NCBI GenBank assembly: GCA_963745175.1
Contig: CAVUWK010000008.1
Span: 1 to 64,000, forward strand
Direction of reading: 5' to 3'
DNA length: 64,000 bases
Source of the DNA: Bog-473 sp963745175
Lineage (GTDB): Bacteria; Actinomycetota; Acidimicrobiia; Acidimicrobiales; RAAP-2
Shown here in pieces: positions 1 to 8,480 of the stretch (within the stretch, counting starts at the first letter, position 1; the number at the start of each line of letters is the position of its first letter). The notes beneath the pieces were generated by a model. That model searched no databases. It was not told where the DNA came from and was given only the letters and a program-made list of their open reading frames with translations. The position numbers were made by a program, and so were the translations under genes.

Positions 1-30
1 CGTCCGGTCGGCGCCGAGGCGATTCGGGGG

Positions 31-2130
31 CTAATCCCCCTGCGCCCGGGCGATGATCTCCTTGGAAATCGACTCCGGAACCTGGTTGTACGAATGGAAC
101 TGCATCGTGTACGTGGCGCGGCCCTGGGTGCGCGAACGCAGGTCAGTAGAGTAGCCGAACATATCGGCGAGCGGAACAAGCGCCTTGATCACGTGGCTTG
201 TCCCCTGCTGGTCCATGCCCTCCATCCTCCCCCGCCGGGACGACAGGTCGCCGGTGACCGCGCCCAGGAAGTCGTCGGGCACCGTCACGGTCACCTCCAT
301 GACGGGCTCGAGCAGCACCGGGCTGGCCGCCCGGATCGCCTTCTTGACCGCCATCGATCCGGCGATCTTGAAGGCCATCTCCGAGGAGTCCACGTCGTGG
401 TACGACCCGTAGGTGAGGGTCACCCGCACGTCGACGGTCGGGTAGCCGGCCAGCACGCCGGCGGTGAGCGCCTCCTGGATGCCGGCGTCGACCGAGGGGA
501 TGTACTCCTTGGGGATGACGCCGCCGCTGATCTTGTCGACGAACTCGTAGCCGCCCCCGGGGCCGGTCGGCTCCAAGCTGATGACGACGTGGCCGTACTG
601 GCCGCGGCCGCCGGTCTGGCGGACGTACCGCTCCTCGATCTTGTCGACCCGCTTGCGGATGGTCTCGCGGTAGGCCACCTGGGGCTTGCCCACGTTGGCG
701 TCGACGTTGAACTCGCGCAGCATCCGGTCGACCAGCACCTCGAGGTGCAGCTCGCCCATGCCCGAGATCACGGTCTGGCCCGTCTCCTCGTCGGAGCGCA
801 CCCGGAAGGTCGGGTCCTCCTCGCTCAGTGAGTAAAGGGCCCGGGAGAGCTTGTCCTGGTCGGCCTTGGTCTTGGGCTCCACCGCGACGTGGATCACCGG
901 CTCGGGGAACTCGAGCGCCTCGAGCACGATCGGGCGGCCCGGGTCGCTCAGGGTGTCGCCCGTCGTGGTGTTCTTCAGGCCGACGACGGCCATGATGTCG
1001 CCGGCGAAGATCGCGTCCTTGTCCTCGCGGTGGTTGGCGTGCATCTGCAGGATGCGGCCGACCCGCTCCTTCTTGTCCTTGGTGGTGTTGGAGATGGACG
1101 CCCCCTTCTGGAGGGTGCCCGAGTACACGCGGATGTAGGTCAGCTTGCCGACGAAGGGGTCGGTCATGATCTTGAAGGCCAGGGCCGAGAAGGCGTCGCT
1201 GTCGTCCGCCTTGCGCTCCTCGACGTCCTCGAGGTGGTTCGGCCGGTGCCCCTCGGTCGGGGGGAGGTCGAGCGGGCTGGGCAGGAAGTCGACGACGGCG
1301 TCGAGCATGGGCTGCACGCCCTTGTTCTTGAAGGCGGAGCCACAGAGCACCGGCACGACGGCCGCGGCCAGCGTCGCCGTGCGCAGGGCGCGGCGCAGGT
1401 CGACGGCCGTGATGGGCTCCTCGACCAGGTACTTCTCCATGATGGTGTCGTCGAAGTTGGAGACGACGTCGATGAGCTGGTGGCGGGCGTCCTCGGTCTC
1501 GGCCGCCATGGACTCGGGGACCTCGAGGGTCTCCCACTCCTCGCCCATGTCCGAGGACCAGACGAGGGCCTTCTCCTCCAGAAGGTCGATGACGCCCCGG
1601 AACTCGGACTCGGCGCCGATCGGGAGCTGGATCACCGCCGGCAGGGCGTCCAGGCGGTCGCGGATCATCTGCACCGTGCGCTCGAAGTCGGCGCCGATGC
1701 GGTCCATCTTGTTGACGAAGCAGATACGGGGCACGTTGTACTTGTTGGCCTGGCGCCACACCGTCTCGGTCTGGGGCTCCACGCCGGCCACGGCGTCGAA
1801 CACGGCGACCGCGCCGTCGAGCACGCGCAGGGACCGCTCCACCTCGACGGTGAAGTCCACGTGGCCCGGGGTGTCGATGATGTTGATCCAGTTGTCGCGC
1901 CAGCTGCAGGTGGTGGCGGCCGAGGTGATCGTGATGCCGCGCTCCTGCTCCTGGACCATCCAGTCCATGGTGGCGGCGCCCTCGTGGACCTCACCGATCT
2001 TGTAGTTGCGCCCGGTGTAGTAGAGGATGCGCTCGGTCGTGGTGGTCTTGCCCGCGTCGATGTGGGCCATGATCCCGATGTTGCGGGTCTTGGCGAGCGG
2101 GAAGTCGCGGGTGGGGAGAGCGTCAGCCAT
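31..2130 (-). CDS. fusA: Elongation factor G
   Basis: This is the translocase GTPase that moves tRNA and mRNA through the ribosome after peptide bond formation. The 699-residue product has the family's usual length. The P-loop AHIDAGKTT lies at about residues 22-30, the G3 motif DTPGHVDF near 86-93 and the G4 motif NKMD near 140. The C-terminal domains IV and V are complete. It is the last gene of rpsL-rpsG-fusA, 30 bp after rpsG, and probably shares the promoter upstream of rpsL. A tuf gene, usual next in this order, would lie beyond the left edge. The last codons and stop can form a short G5/C5 hairpin at 26-40. Confidence 0.98.
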   Translation of the reverse strand: MADALPTRDFPLAKTRNIGIMAHIDAGKTTTTERILYYTGRNYKIGEVHEGAATMDWMVQEQERGITITSAATTCSWRDNWINIIDTPGHVDFTVEVERSLRVLDGAVAVFDAVAGVEPQTETVWRQANKYNVPRICFVNKMDRIGADFERTVQMIRDRLDALPAVIQLPIGAESEFRGVIDLLEEKALVWSSDMGEEWETLEVPESMAAETEDARHQLIDVVSNFDDTIMEKYLVEEPITAVDLRRALRTATLAAAVVPVLCGSAFKNKGVQPMLDAVVDFLPSPLDLPPTEGHRPNHLEDVEERKADDSDAFSALAFKIMTDPFVGKLTYIRVYSGTLQKGASISNTTKDKKERVGRILQMHANHREDKDAIFAGDIMAVVGLKNTTTGDTLSDPGRPIVLEALEFPEPVIHVAVEPKTKADQDKLSRALYSLSEEDPTFRVRSDEETGQTVISGMGELHLEVLVDRMLREFNVDANVGKPQVAYRETIRKRVDKIEERYVRQTGGRGQYGHVVISLEPTGPGGGYEFVDKISGGVIPKEYIPSVDAGIQEALTAGVLAGYPTVDVRVTLTYGSYHDVDSSEMAFKIAGSMAVKKAIRAASPVLLEPVMEVTVTVPDDFLGAVTGDLSSRRGRMEGMDQQGTSHVIKALVPLADMFGYSTDLRSRTQGRATYTMQFHSYNQVPESISKEIIARAQGD

Positions 2131-2160
2131 GGTGCAGTGGTGTGGTGGCGGTGGGGTCCA

Positions 2161-2631
2161 CTACCAGCGGTAGTGGGCGAAGGCGCGGTTCGACTCGGCC
2201 ATCTTGTGCATGTCCTCGCGGCGCTTCACCGAGGCCCCGATGTTGTTGGAGGCGTCCAGGATCTCGTTGGCCAGGCGCTCGGCCATGGTCTTCTCCCGGC
2301 GCTGGCGCGAGTACGTGGTGAGCCAGCGGATGGCCAGCGTGGTGGCGCGCCGGGGCCGGACCTCGACGGGCACCTGGTAGGTGGCGCCACCGACGCGACG
2401 GGACTTCACCTCGACCTCGGGCCGGGTGTTCTCCACGGCGCGCTTGAGCGCGGCCACCGGGTCGCCGCCCGACTTCTCCTGCACCGTCTCGAGGGCGTTG
2501 TAGACGATGCGCTCGGCCAGCGTGCGCTTGCCGCGGGAGAGGATCTTGTTGACGAACTGGGTGACCAGGACGGAGCGGTAGACGGGGTCCGGCGCGAGCT
2601 CGCGGCGGGTGGCGGGTCCGTTACGGGGCAT
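2161..2631 (-). CDS. rpsG: 30S ribosomal protein S7
   Basis: S7 is a primary 16S rRNA binding protein that organises the 30S head and contacts tRNA at the E site. The product is 156 residues, the standard length, begins MPRNGPATRRELAPDPVY and ends in the typical HYRW. It starts 3 bp after the rpsL stop, so the two genes are surely cotranscribed and probably translationally coupled. No oddities are visible. Confidence 0.97.
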   Translation of the reverse strand: MPRNGPATRRELAPDPVYRSVLVTQFVNKILSRGKRTLAERIVYNALETVQEKSGGDPVAALKRAVENTRPEVEVKSRRVGGATYQVPVEVRPRRATTLAIRWLTTYSRQRREKTMAERLANEILDASNNIGASVKRREDMHKMAESNRAFAHYRW

Positions 2632-2634
2632 GCC

Positions 2635-3006
2635 TTATGACTCCTTCTTGGCGCCGTAGCGGCTGCGGGCCTGGCTGCGCTCGCGCACGCCCGAGGTGTC
2701 GAGCGCCCCGCGCACGACCTTGTAGCGCACGCCGGGCAGGTCCTTCACCCGGCCGCCGCGGACGAGGACGATGGAGTGCTCCTGGAGGTTGTGGCCGACA
2801 CCGGGGATGTACGCCGTGATCTCGACGCCCGAGGACAGCCGCACACGGGCCACCTTGCGCAGGGCCGAGTTCGGCTTCTTCGGGGTGGTCGTGTAGACGC
2901 GGGTGCAGACCCCCCGGCGCTGGGGCGCGCCCTTGAGGGCCGGGGTCTTGGTCTTCGTCACCTTGGCCTGCCGTCCCTTGCGGACGAGCTGGGCGATTGT
3001 GGGCAC
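2635..3006 (-). CDS. rpsL: 30S ribosomal protein S12
   Basis: S12 is the decoding-centre protein of the small subunit. The 123-residue product carries the conserved TTPKKPNSALRK loop and the RGGRVKDLPG loop; the lysines in both are the classic streptomycin-resistance positions, and both are wild type here. It is the first gene of the str-type operon. A good promoter lies 83-111 bp upstream. Unlike the usual bacterial order, rpoC is not the upstream neighbour; a divergent carboxylase gene is. Confidence 0.97.
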   Translation of the reverse strand: MPTIAQLVRKGRQAKVTKTKTPALKGAPQRRGVCTRVYTTTPKKPNSALRKVARVRLSSGVEITAYIPGVGHNLQEHSIVLVRGGRVKDLPGVRYKVVRGALDTSGVRERSQARSRYGAKKES

Positions 3007-3088
3007 GCGCTACCTCTCGCTAATCAGAATGTGAATCCCATGTGTGGCGCTGGCGCGCCGGCCGGAGCCGCACATGGCAGGGCATTCA

Positions 3089-3117
3089 ATGATAGCGGCT
3101 GCCTGGGCTTCCGACAA
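3089..3117 (-). promoter_or_regulatory. Promoter of rpsL-rpsG-fusA
   Basis: On the minus strand there is a TTGTCG -35 box (3112-3117) and a TATCAT -10 box (3089-3094) with exactly 17 bp between them. The -10 context GCTATCATTG recurs upstream of the tRNA-Thr/tRNA-Met group near 31354. A promoter is needed here because the operon has been separated from rpoBC. The call is from the sequence only. Confidence 0.7.
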
Positions 3118-3266
3118 TCGCGCCATGGCATCCGCAGACCGGTGGGCGCCCGACCTTGCATCGGTCCGCTCCCGGTCTTCACCAGTCTACCGGCCCGCCC
3201 CTCCGCGCCGCCCTCGACCCCCGGCTCCGCCCCCGGCGTCCCCCACGCCGCCGCCGGTGACTCCTC

Positions 3267-3294
3267 AAACTATAAACGACCTCGTGCATAGTTT
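3267..3294. promoter_or_regulatory. 28-bp palindrome, putative operator
   Basis: The left half AAACTATAAACGAC matches the reverse complement of the right half at 11 of 14 positions, including a perfect outer AAACTAT/ATAGTTT and an inner ACGA/TCGT. It lies in the divergent region between rpsL and the carboxylase gene pccB. A very similar 28-bp element, with a similar CGGGAAC/TCGGAAC flank on the right, occurs at 15736-15763. The size and symmetry suggest a dimeric DNA-binding protein. The regulator is unknown. Confidence 0.5.
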
Positions 3295-3459
3295 CGGGAA
3301 CTCTCCGCTCGGGCCGCGGGCGGAGCGGTGCACGGGCCGCCGCGCCAGTGCCGCGGAGGGCGGAGCGCTGCAGGGGCCGCCGCGCCAGCGCCGCCGGACC
3401 CGGCCCGGCGAGCCGGACTCGGTCGGCTCCCCGATTTCGGAGCTCTCCGCCGCGGGCGT

Positions 3460-3465
3460 TAGCCT
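3460..3465 (+). promoter_or_regulatory. -10 element of leaderless pccB mRNA
   Basis: TAGCCT ends 7 nt before the pccB ATG, and no Shine-Dalgarno sequence is present. This fits transcription starting at or next to the start codon. Confidence 0.55.
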
Positions 3466-3472
3466 CGGCCGC

Positions 3473-5029
3473 ATGGAACACTCCATGGCCGAACGCCTGG
3501 CCGACCTGGCCGAACGCAAGAACGAGGCCCTCCACGCCGGGAGCGCGAGAGCAGTCGAGCGCCAGCACGGCCAGGGGAAGCTGACCGCGCGGGAGCGCAT
3601 CGAGTACCTCCTCGACGAGGGCTCCTTCCAGGAGCTCGACATGTTGGCCCGACACCGGGCCCACGGCATGGGGCTCGAGGACAACCGGCCCTATACCGAC
3701 GGGGTGGTGACGGGCTTCGGCACCATCGACGGCCGGCGGGTGTGCCTCTTCAGCCAGGACTTCACCGTCTTCGGCGGCGCCCTCGGGGAGGTCTTCGCCG
3801 AGAAGATCCACAAGGTGATGGACCTGGCCGCCTCCACCGGGGTTCCCATGATCGGGCTGAACGACGGCGCCGGGGCGCGGATCCAGGAGGGGGTCGTCTC
3901 GCTGCACTCCTACGGCGGCATCTTCCGCCGCAACGTCACGGCCTCGGGCGTGATCCCCCAGATCAGCGTGATCCTGGGGCCGTGCGCCGGCGGCGCCGTC
4001 TACTCGCCGGCCATGACCGACTTCATCTTCATGGTGCAGGGCACCTCGCACATGTTCATCACCGGCCCCGACGTCGTGAAGACGGTGACGGGCGAGGACG
4101 TCACCCTCGAGGAGCTCGGCGGCGCCATGAGCCACGCCACCAAGTCGGGGGTGGCCACCTTCGTGTCCCCCGACGAGAAGGCCTGCCTCGACGACGTGCG
4201 CCAGCTCCTCTCCTTCCTCCCCGCCAACAACCTCGAGGAACCGCCGATCGAGCCGAGCGGCGACGAGCCCGACCGCGCCGTGACCGAGCTGATCGACTTC
4301 CTGCCGACCTCGCCCAACCAGCCCTACGACATGAAGCGCGTCATCACGGCGATCGTCGACGACGGCGAGTACATGGAGGTGCACCGCCACTGGGCCATGT
4401 CGATCACGTGCGGCTTCGCCCGGATGAACGGCCGCGTCGTCGGCATCGTGGGCAACCAACCGGCCGTGCTGGCCGGAGTGCTCGACATCGACTCGTCGGA
4501 GAAGGCCTCGCGCTTCGTCCGGACCTGCGACGCGTTCAACATCCCGCTCCTGACATTCGTGGACGTCCCCGGCTTCATGCCCGGCACCGACCAGGAGTAC
4601 GGCGGGATCATCCGCCACGGGGCCAAGCTCCTGTACGCCTACTGCGAGTCCACCGTGCCGCGGATCCAGATCATCACCCGCAAGGCCTACGGCGGCGCCT
4701 ACGTCGTCATGAACTCCAAGTCGATCGGCGCCGACCTCGCCTTCGCGTGGCCGTCGGCCGAGCTGGCGGTCATGGGCCCCAACGGCGCCGTCGAGATCGT
4801 CTACCGGCGCGAGCTGGTCGAGGCGGCCGACCCGGCGCGCCGGCGGGCCGAGCTGATCGACGAGTACACGGAGCGCTACGCCAATCCCTACATCGCGGCC
4901 GAGCGCGGCTACATCGACGACGTCATCTCGCCGGCCGACACGCGCGCCGTCATCTGCCGCAGCCTCGACATCCTCTCCTCCAAGCGCGAGGAGCTGCCGC
5001 GGCGCAAGCACGGCAACGTCCCGCTGTGA
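3473..5029 (+). CDS. pccB: Acyl-CoA carboxylase carboxyltransferase (beta) subunit, propionyl-CoA carboxylase type
   Basis: It transfers CO2 from carboxybiotin to an acyl-CoA, most likely propionyl-CoA giving methylmalonyl-CoA. The start chosen is the ATG at 3473 (518 residues), because a TAGCCT -10 lies 7 nt upstream and the family begins near this MAERLADLAERKNEAL segment. Both crotonase-fold halves are present, with oxyanion loops GPCAGGAVYSPA and RKAYGGAYVVM. The residue after GGAY, which affects acyl-chain preference in characterised homologues, is Val rather than Asp or Cys, so acetyl- or butyryl-CoA use cannot be excluded. The epsilon-like gene overlaps its stop. No biotin carboxylase subunit is in the window. 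Next to ccr and the B12 mutase it would close the propionyl-CoA branch of an ethylmalonyl-CoA pathway. Confidence 0.9.
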   Translation: MEHSMAERLADLAERKNEALHAGSARAVERQHGQGKLTARERIEYLLDEGSFQELDMLARHRAHGMGLEDNRPYTDGVVTGFGTIDGRRVCLFSQDFTVFGGALGEVFAEKIHKVMDLAASTGVPMIGLNDGAGARIQEGVVSLHSYGGIFRRNVTASGVIPQISVILGPCAGGAVYSPAMTDFIFMVQGTSHMFITGPDVVKTVTGEDVTLEELGGAMSHATKSGVATFVSPDEKACLDDVRQLLSFLPANNLEEPPIEPSGDEPDRAVTELIDFLPTSPNQPYDMKRVITAIVDDGEYMEVHRHWAMSITCGFARMNGRVVGIVGNQPAVLAGVLDIDSSEKASRFVRTCDAFNIPLLTFVDVPGFMPGTDQEYGGIIRHGAKLLYAYCESTVPRIQIITRKAYGGAYVVMNSKSIGADLAFAWPSAELAVMGPNGAVEIVYRRELVEAADPARRRAELIDEYTERYANPYIAAERGYIDDVISPADTRAVICRSLDILSSKREELPRRKHGNVPL

Positions 5030-5244
5030 CCCTGCCCGTCGACCCCGACCAGCTCACGCTGCGGCCCCGGAGCGCCCCGGACCCGGCCGTGCTGGCCGCC
5101 ATCACGGCCGCCGTGCAGCTGGCCTGGCCCCGCCCGGCACCGCCCGACGAGCACGACCCCGTGCACGAGCCGTGGCGCTTCAGCGGGCGCTGGTGGCACA
5201 AGCCGCTGCCCCTGCGCCGTGATCGGCCCCGGGCCGGACGCTGA
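5026..5244 (+). CDS. Acyl-CoA carboxylase epsilon-like small subunit
   Basis: This 72-residue protein starts with GTG inside the pccB stop (GTGA overlap), so the two are translationally coupled. Actinobacterial acyl-CoA carboxylases often have a small epsilon subunit, encoded next to the beta subunit, that stabilises or activates the complex. Such proteins are short and variable, with a conserved tryptophan-rich C-terminal segment; here WRFSGRWWHKPLPLR is that segment, and the N-terminal LTLRPRSAPDPAVLAAITAAV predicts a helix. The identification rests on position, size and that motif. Confidence 0.7.
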   Translation: MTLPVDPDQLTLRPRSAPDPAVLAAITAAVQLAWPRPAPPDEHDPVHEPWRFSGRWWHKPLPLRRDRPRAGR

Positions 5245-5546
5245 CGGTCTACGTCGACGACTGGCGCCAGCGGGCGACGGTGCGCGACCGCACCGACCGC
5301 TGGTCGCACCTGCTGGCCGACGATCCCGCCGAGCTGCACGCCATGGCCGCCGCGCTCGGGATCCCGCTGCGGGGCTACCAACACCACCGTCGCTCGGCGG
5401 CGCTGGACCACTACGACGTGCCCGAGAGTCTCCGGGTGCGCGCTATCGAGCTCGGTGCGGTGGCCGTGACCTGGCGCGAGATGGCGCGGCTCACCCGGGA
5501 GTGGCGCCGCGCTGGCGCTCGGCCAGAGCCACCAGGTCCTCCATGA
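5241..5546 (+). CDS. DUF4031 domain protein with a CTG start
   Basis: The reading frame is closed by a TGA at 5220-5222 and has no ATG, GTG or TTG before residue 14. The only start that gives the family's typical N-terminus (M)TVYVDDW is CTG at 5241, which overlaps the previous gene's TGA (CTGA). That makes 101 residues. The body, with WSHLLADDPAELHAMAAALGI, HYDVPESLR and AVAVTWREMARL, matches DUF4031, a short protein family of unknown function. The last 56 bp overlap antisense with the 3' end of the convergent mutase gene. It is probably the third gene of the pccB operon. If CTG is not used, a GTG at 5280 would give an 88-residue form lacking the conserved start. Confidence 0.75.
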   Translation: MTVYVDDWRQRATVRDRTDRWSHLLADDPAELHAMAAALGIPLRGYQHHRRSAALDHYDVPESLRVRAIELGAVAVTWREMARLTREWRRAGARPEPPGPP

Positions 5547-7482
5547 TGCGGTCGAAGGAGTAGTCCTTCGGCGTGTAGACCGACGCCACGCCCTTGCCCA
5601 GCAGGAGCTCGGCGTCGTCGGGCGGGATGATGCCCCCGACGACCACCGCCGCGGTGCTCCCGGCGGCGCGGAGGCGGTCGAGCACGTCGGGCACCAGCTC
5701 CAGGTGCGAGCCCGACAGGATGGACAACCCCACGATGTCGACGTCCTCGTCGCGGGCGGCCGCCACGATCTGGGCCGGCGTCAGCCTGATCCCCTGGTAG
5801 ATCACTTCGAAGCCGGCGTCGCGCGCCGCCACCGCGATCTGCTCGGCCCCGTTGGAGTGCCCGTCGAGCCCCGGCTTGGCCACCAGCAGGCGCGGCGGGC
5901 CCCCCGTCTCCTCGGCCAGCCGCCGCGTGCGCAGGCGGACGGGCGCCAGGTCGTCACCGCGCCGGCCGACCCCGCCACTGACGCCGGTGGGCGCACGGAA
6001 CTCGCCGAACACCTCGCGCAGCGCACCGGCCCATTCACCCGTCGTACCGCCGGCGTGGGCCAGTGCGATCGTCGCCCCCATGATGTTGCCCGCCGGGGTG
6101 TCGTCGTTGGCGACGCGGCGCAGCTCGTCCAGCGCGGCCCGCACCGCCGAGTTGTCGCGCTCGGCCCGCCAGCGCTCCACGTCGGCAATCTGCTCCGCCT
6201 CGACGTTGTGGTCGACCTTCAGGATGTTCTCGAACTCGCCGTCGCCGAGCAGCGGGGAGGGCGCGGTCTCGGTGAAGACATTGACGCCGACCACCTTCTG
6301 CTCGCCCGACTCGATCCGCCGCACCCGCTCCGCCTGGCTGCGCACCAGCCGGCGCTTCAGCTCGTCGATCGCCCCGAAGGCCCCGCCGAGCGCCTCCACG
6401 TCGGCCAGCTCCGCCGAGGCGGCCTCGGCCAGCTCGGCCGTCTTGGCCTCGATGACCACCGATCCCTCGAAGATGTCGCCGTATTCGAGCAGGTCGGACT
6501 CGAAGGCCAGCACCTGCTGGATCCGCAACGACCACTGCTGGTCCCAGGGCCGGGGCAGCCCGAGCGCCTCGTTCCAGGCGGGCAGTTGCATGGCGCGGGC
6601 CCGGGCGCTCTTGGACAGCGTGACGCCGAGCGTCTCGAGCACGATGCGCGGCACGTTGTTCTCGGGCTGCTGCTCGGTCAGCCCGAGCGAGTTCACCTGC
6701 ACGCCGTAGCGGAACCGGCGCAGCTTGGGGTCCTCGACCCCGTAGCGCTCACGGCAGATGCGATCCCACAGCCGGGTGAAGGCGCGCATCTTGCAGGTCT
6801 CCTCCACGAAGCGGACGCTGGAGTTCACGAAGAAGCTGATGCGTCCGACCACAGCGGGCAACTCGGCATCGTCGATCTTGCCCGAGGCGCGCACACCGTC
6901 GAGCACGCCGATGGCGGTGGCCAGCGCGTAGGCGATCTCCTGCACCGGCGTGGCACCCGCCTCCTGCAGGTGGTAGCTGCAGACGTTGATCGGGTTCCAC
7001 TTGGGCGCCTGGCGCACCGTGTAGGCGATGGTGTCGACGGTGAGGCGGAGGCTGGGGCCGGGCGGGAAGATGTACGTCCCGCGGCTCAGGTACTCCTTCA
7101 CGATGTCGTTCTGGGTCGTGCCCGCCAGCAGCGAGGGGTCGACACCCTTGTCCTGCGCGTGCGCCACGTAGAGACCGAGCAGCCACGCCGCCGTGGCGTT
7201 GATGGTCATGGAGGTGTTCATGTTCTCGACGGGGATGCCCTCGAGCAGCTCCTTCATGTGCCCGAGGTGGGCCACGGGGACGCCGACCTTTCCGACCTCG
7301 CCGGCCGCCTCGGGGGCGTCGGGGTCGTACCCGGTCTGGGTGGGCAGGTCGAAGGCGACGGAGAGCCCCGTCTGCCCCTTGGCCAGGTTGGTGCGGTAGA
7401 GCTCGTTGGAGGCGCGCGCCGTCGAATGGCCCGAGTAGGTGCGCATCACCCACGGCGCGTCACGCTGCGGGTCGTTGGCCAT
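5491..7482 (-). CDS. ecm: B12-dependent acyl-CoA mutase, ethylmalonyl-CoA mutase (MeaA) type
   Basis: Single-chain adenosylcobalamin-dependent mutase of 663 residues. The N-terminal TIM-barrel domain has RTYSGHSTA, KGQTGLSVAFDLPTQTGYD and NTSMTINATA. The C-terminal B12 domain has LDGHSNG (the cobalt-ligand DxHxxG motif), LSILSGSH and VVVGG. The start APWVMRTYSGHST, the length of about 660 and motifs such as YLSRGTY and CSYHLQEAGATPVQEIAYAL resemble MeaA/ethylmalonyl-CoA mutase more than the longer methylmalonyl-CoA mutases. It would convert ethylmalonyl-CoA to methylsuccinyl-CoA, fitting the nearby ccr. It lies 67 bp after the 3-hydroxybutyryl-CoA dehydrogenase gene and is probably cotranscribed with it. 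No MeaB-type chaperone is nearby. Confidence 0.85.
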   Translation of the reverse strand: MANDPQRDAPWVMRTYSGHSTARASNELYRTNLAKGQTGLSVAFDLPTQTGYDPDAPEAAGEVGKVGVPVAHLGHMKELLEGIPVENMNTSMTINATAAWLLGLYVAHAQDKGVDPSLLAGTTQNDIVKEYLSRGTYIFPPGPSLRLTVDTIAYTVRQAPKWNPINVCSYHLQEAGATPVQEIAYALATAIGVLDGVRASGKIDDAELPAVVGRISFFVNSSVRFVEETCKMRAFTRLWDRICRERYGVEDPKLRRFRYGVQVNSLGLTEQQPENNVPRIVLETLGVTLSKSARARAMQLPAWNEALGLPRPWDQQWSLRIQQVLAFESDLLEYGDIFEGSVVIEAKTAELAEAASAELADVEALGGAFGAIDELKRRLVRSQAERVRRIESGEQKVVGVNVFTETAPSPLLGDGEFENILKVDHNVEAEQIADVERWRAERDNSAVRAALDELRRVANDDTPAGNIMGATIALAHAGGTTGEWAGALREVFGEFRAPTGVSGGVGRRGDDLAPVRLRTRRLAEETGGPPRLLVAKPGLDGHSNGAEQIAVAARDAGFEVIYQGIRLTPAQIVAAARDEDVDIVGLSILSGSHLELVPDVLDRLRAAGSTAAVVVGGIIPPDDAELLLGKGVASVYTPKDYSFDRIMEDLVALAERQRGATPG

Positions 7483-7549
7483 TCACATCACCTCCGGACG
7501 AGTGGGGCGCACCACCATTCTGCCCGGGTTCCGCACCGCCCGGGCACGG

Positions 7550-8405
7550 CTAGCGGTTGTAGTCGTAGAAGCCCTTCTTGGACTTGCGGCCGAGCTGCCC
7601 CGAGGTGACGAGGCGGCGCAGCAGGGGCACCGCGGCGTAGTTGGGGTCGCGGTACTCCTCGTAGAGCGCGTCGAGGATGGCGAGGGAGGTGTCGAGGCCG
7701 ACGAGGTCGAGCAGGGCGAAGGGGCCCATCGGGAACCCGCAGCCGCCCTTCATGGCGGCGTCGATGCCCTCCTTGGTCGCCACACCCTGCTCGAGGAGGC
7801 GCACCGCGTTGTTGAGGTACGGGAAACAGCAGTGCGTTGACGATGAAGCCGGCCTGGTCCTTCACCTCGACGGGATCCTTGCCACAGGCACTGGCGAAGG
7901 AGACCGCCGCCGCCATGGTGGCGTCGCTCGCCGTGATGGGCCGCACGACCTCCACGAGGGCCATCGCCGGGGCCGGGTTGAAGAAGTGGATGCCGCACAC
8001 CAGGTCGGGGCGACCCGTCGCCATGGCCATCTCCACGACCGGGAGCGTCGAGGTGTTGGTGGCCAGGATCGTCTCGGGCTTGCAGACGCTGTCGAGCTCG
8101 GTGAAGAGCGCGCGCTTGGCGGCGAGGTCCTCGACGACCGACTCGATGACCAGGTCGACGTCGACCAGATCACCGAGGTGTGCCGTGGCGCGGACGCGCC
8201 CGGCGATGGCGGCCGCCTCCTCCTCGGTGCGCTTGCCCTTCTCGACCTGCTTGGCCAACGACCGGCTCAGGCCGGCCATCATGGCGTCCGCGCCTACCTG
8301 GGTCCGGCTGCGCAGCACGACCTCGTGCCCGGTGGCGGCGGCCACCTCGGCGATGCCCGAGCCCATGATCCCCGAACCGACAATTCCTACCCGCGTGATC
8401 GACAT
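7550..8405 (-). CDS. hbd: 3-hydroxybutyryl-CoA dehydrogenase, one frame break
   Basis: NAD(P)-dependent enzyme interconverting acetoacetyl-CoA and 3-hydroxybutyryl-CoA. The Rossmann motif GIVGSGIMGSGIAEV is at the N-terminus; IHFFNPAPAMALVEVV and GFIVNALL follow, and the C-terminal domain runs to KKGFYDYNR. The intact product would be about 284 residues. The frame is lost at a run of three A (7824-7826). Removing one gives LLFPYLNNAVRLLEQ and restores the family sequence, so this looks like a homopolymer insertion. It heads the operon with the mutase. A TAAACT -10 lies 8 nt before the ATG and overlaps a TetR-type operator. Confidence 0.88.
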
Positions 8406-8413
8406 GGGCGTTG

Positions 8414-8419
8414 AGTTTA
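8414..8419 (-). promoter_or_regulatory. -10 element of leaderless hbd mRNA
   Basis: On the minus strand TAAACT ends 8 nt before the hbd ATG. It shares three bases with the adjacent palindrome, so a bound repressor would block RNA polymerase. Confidence 0.5.
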
Positions 8420-8430
8420 CCGGTCGGTAA
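8417..8430. promoter_or_regulatory. TetR-type operator upstream of hbd-ecm
   Basis: The sequence is TTACCGGTCGGTAA, a perfect 6-2-6 inverted repeat starting 12 bp before the hbd start codon. A close relative, TTACCGGACGGAAA (12 of 14 identical), sits between the divergent thiolase and ccr genes. Such ACCG/CGGT palindromes are typical targets of TetR-family regulators of acyl-CoA metabolism. No regulator gene is in the window. Confidence 0.6.
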
Positions 8431-8480
8431 CCACGGGCGTCGAAGCGGGAGGGGGCGGCGGGCGTGCAAGAGTGGCGCCC

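Noticed and set aside
26..40. G5/C5 hairpin at the end of fusA as a terminator
   Set aside because: Five base pairs overlapping the stop codon, no U tract, and the downstream side is cut off by the window edge.
5491..7482. Calling the mutase a standard methylmalonyl-CoA mutase
   Set aside because: Length near 660 and MeaA-like segments fit ethylmalonyl-CoA mutase better, and ccr is adjacent in function. Not fully excluded.
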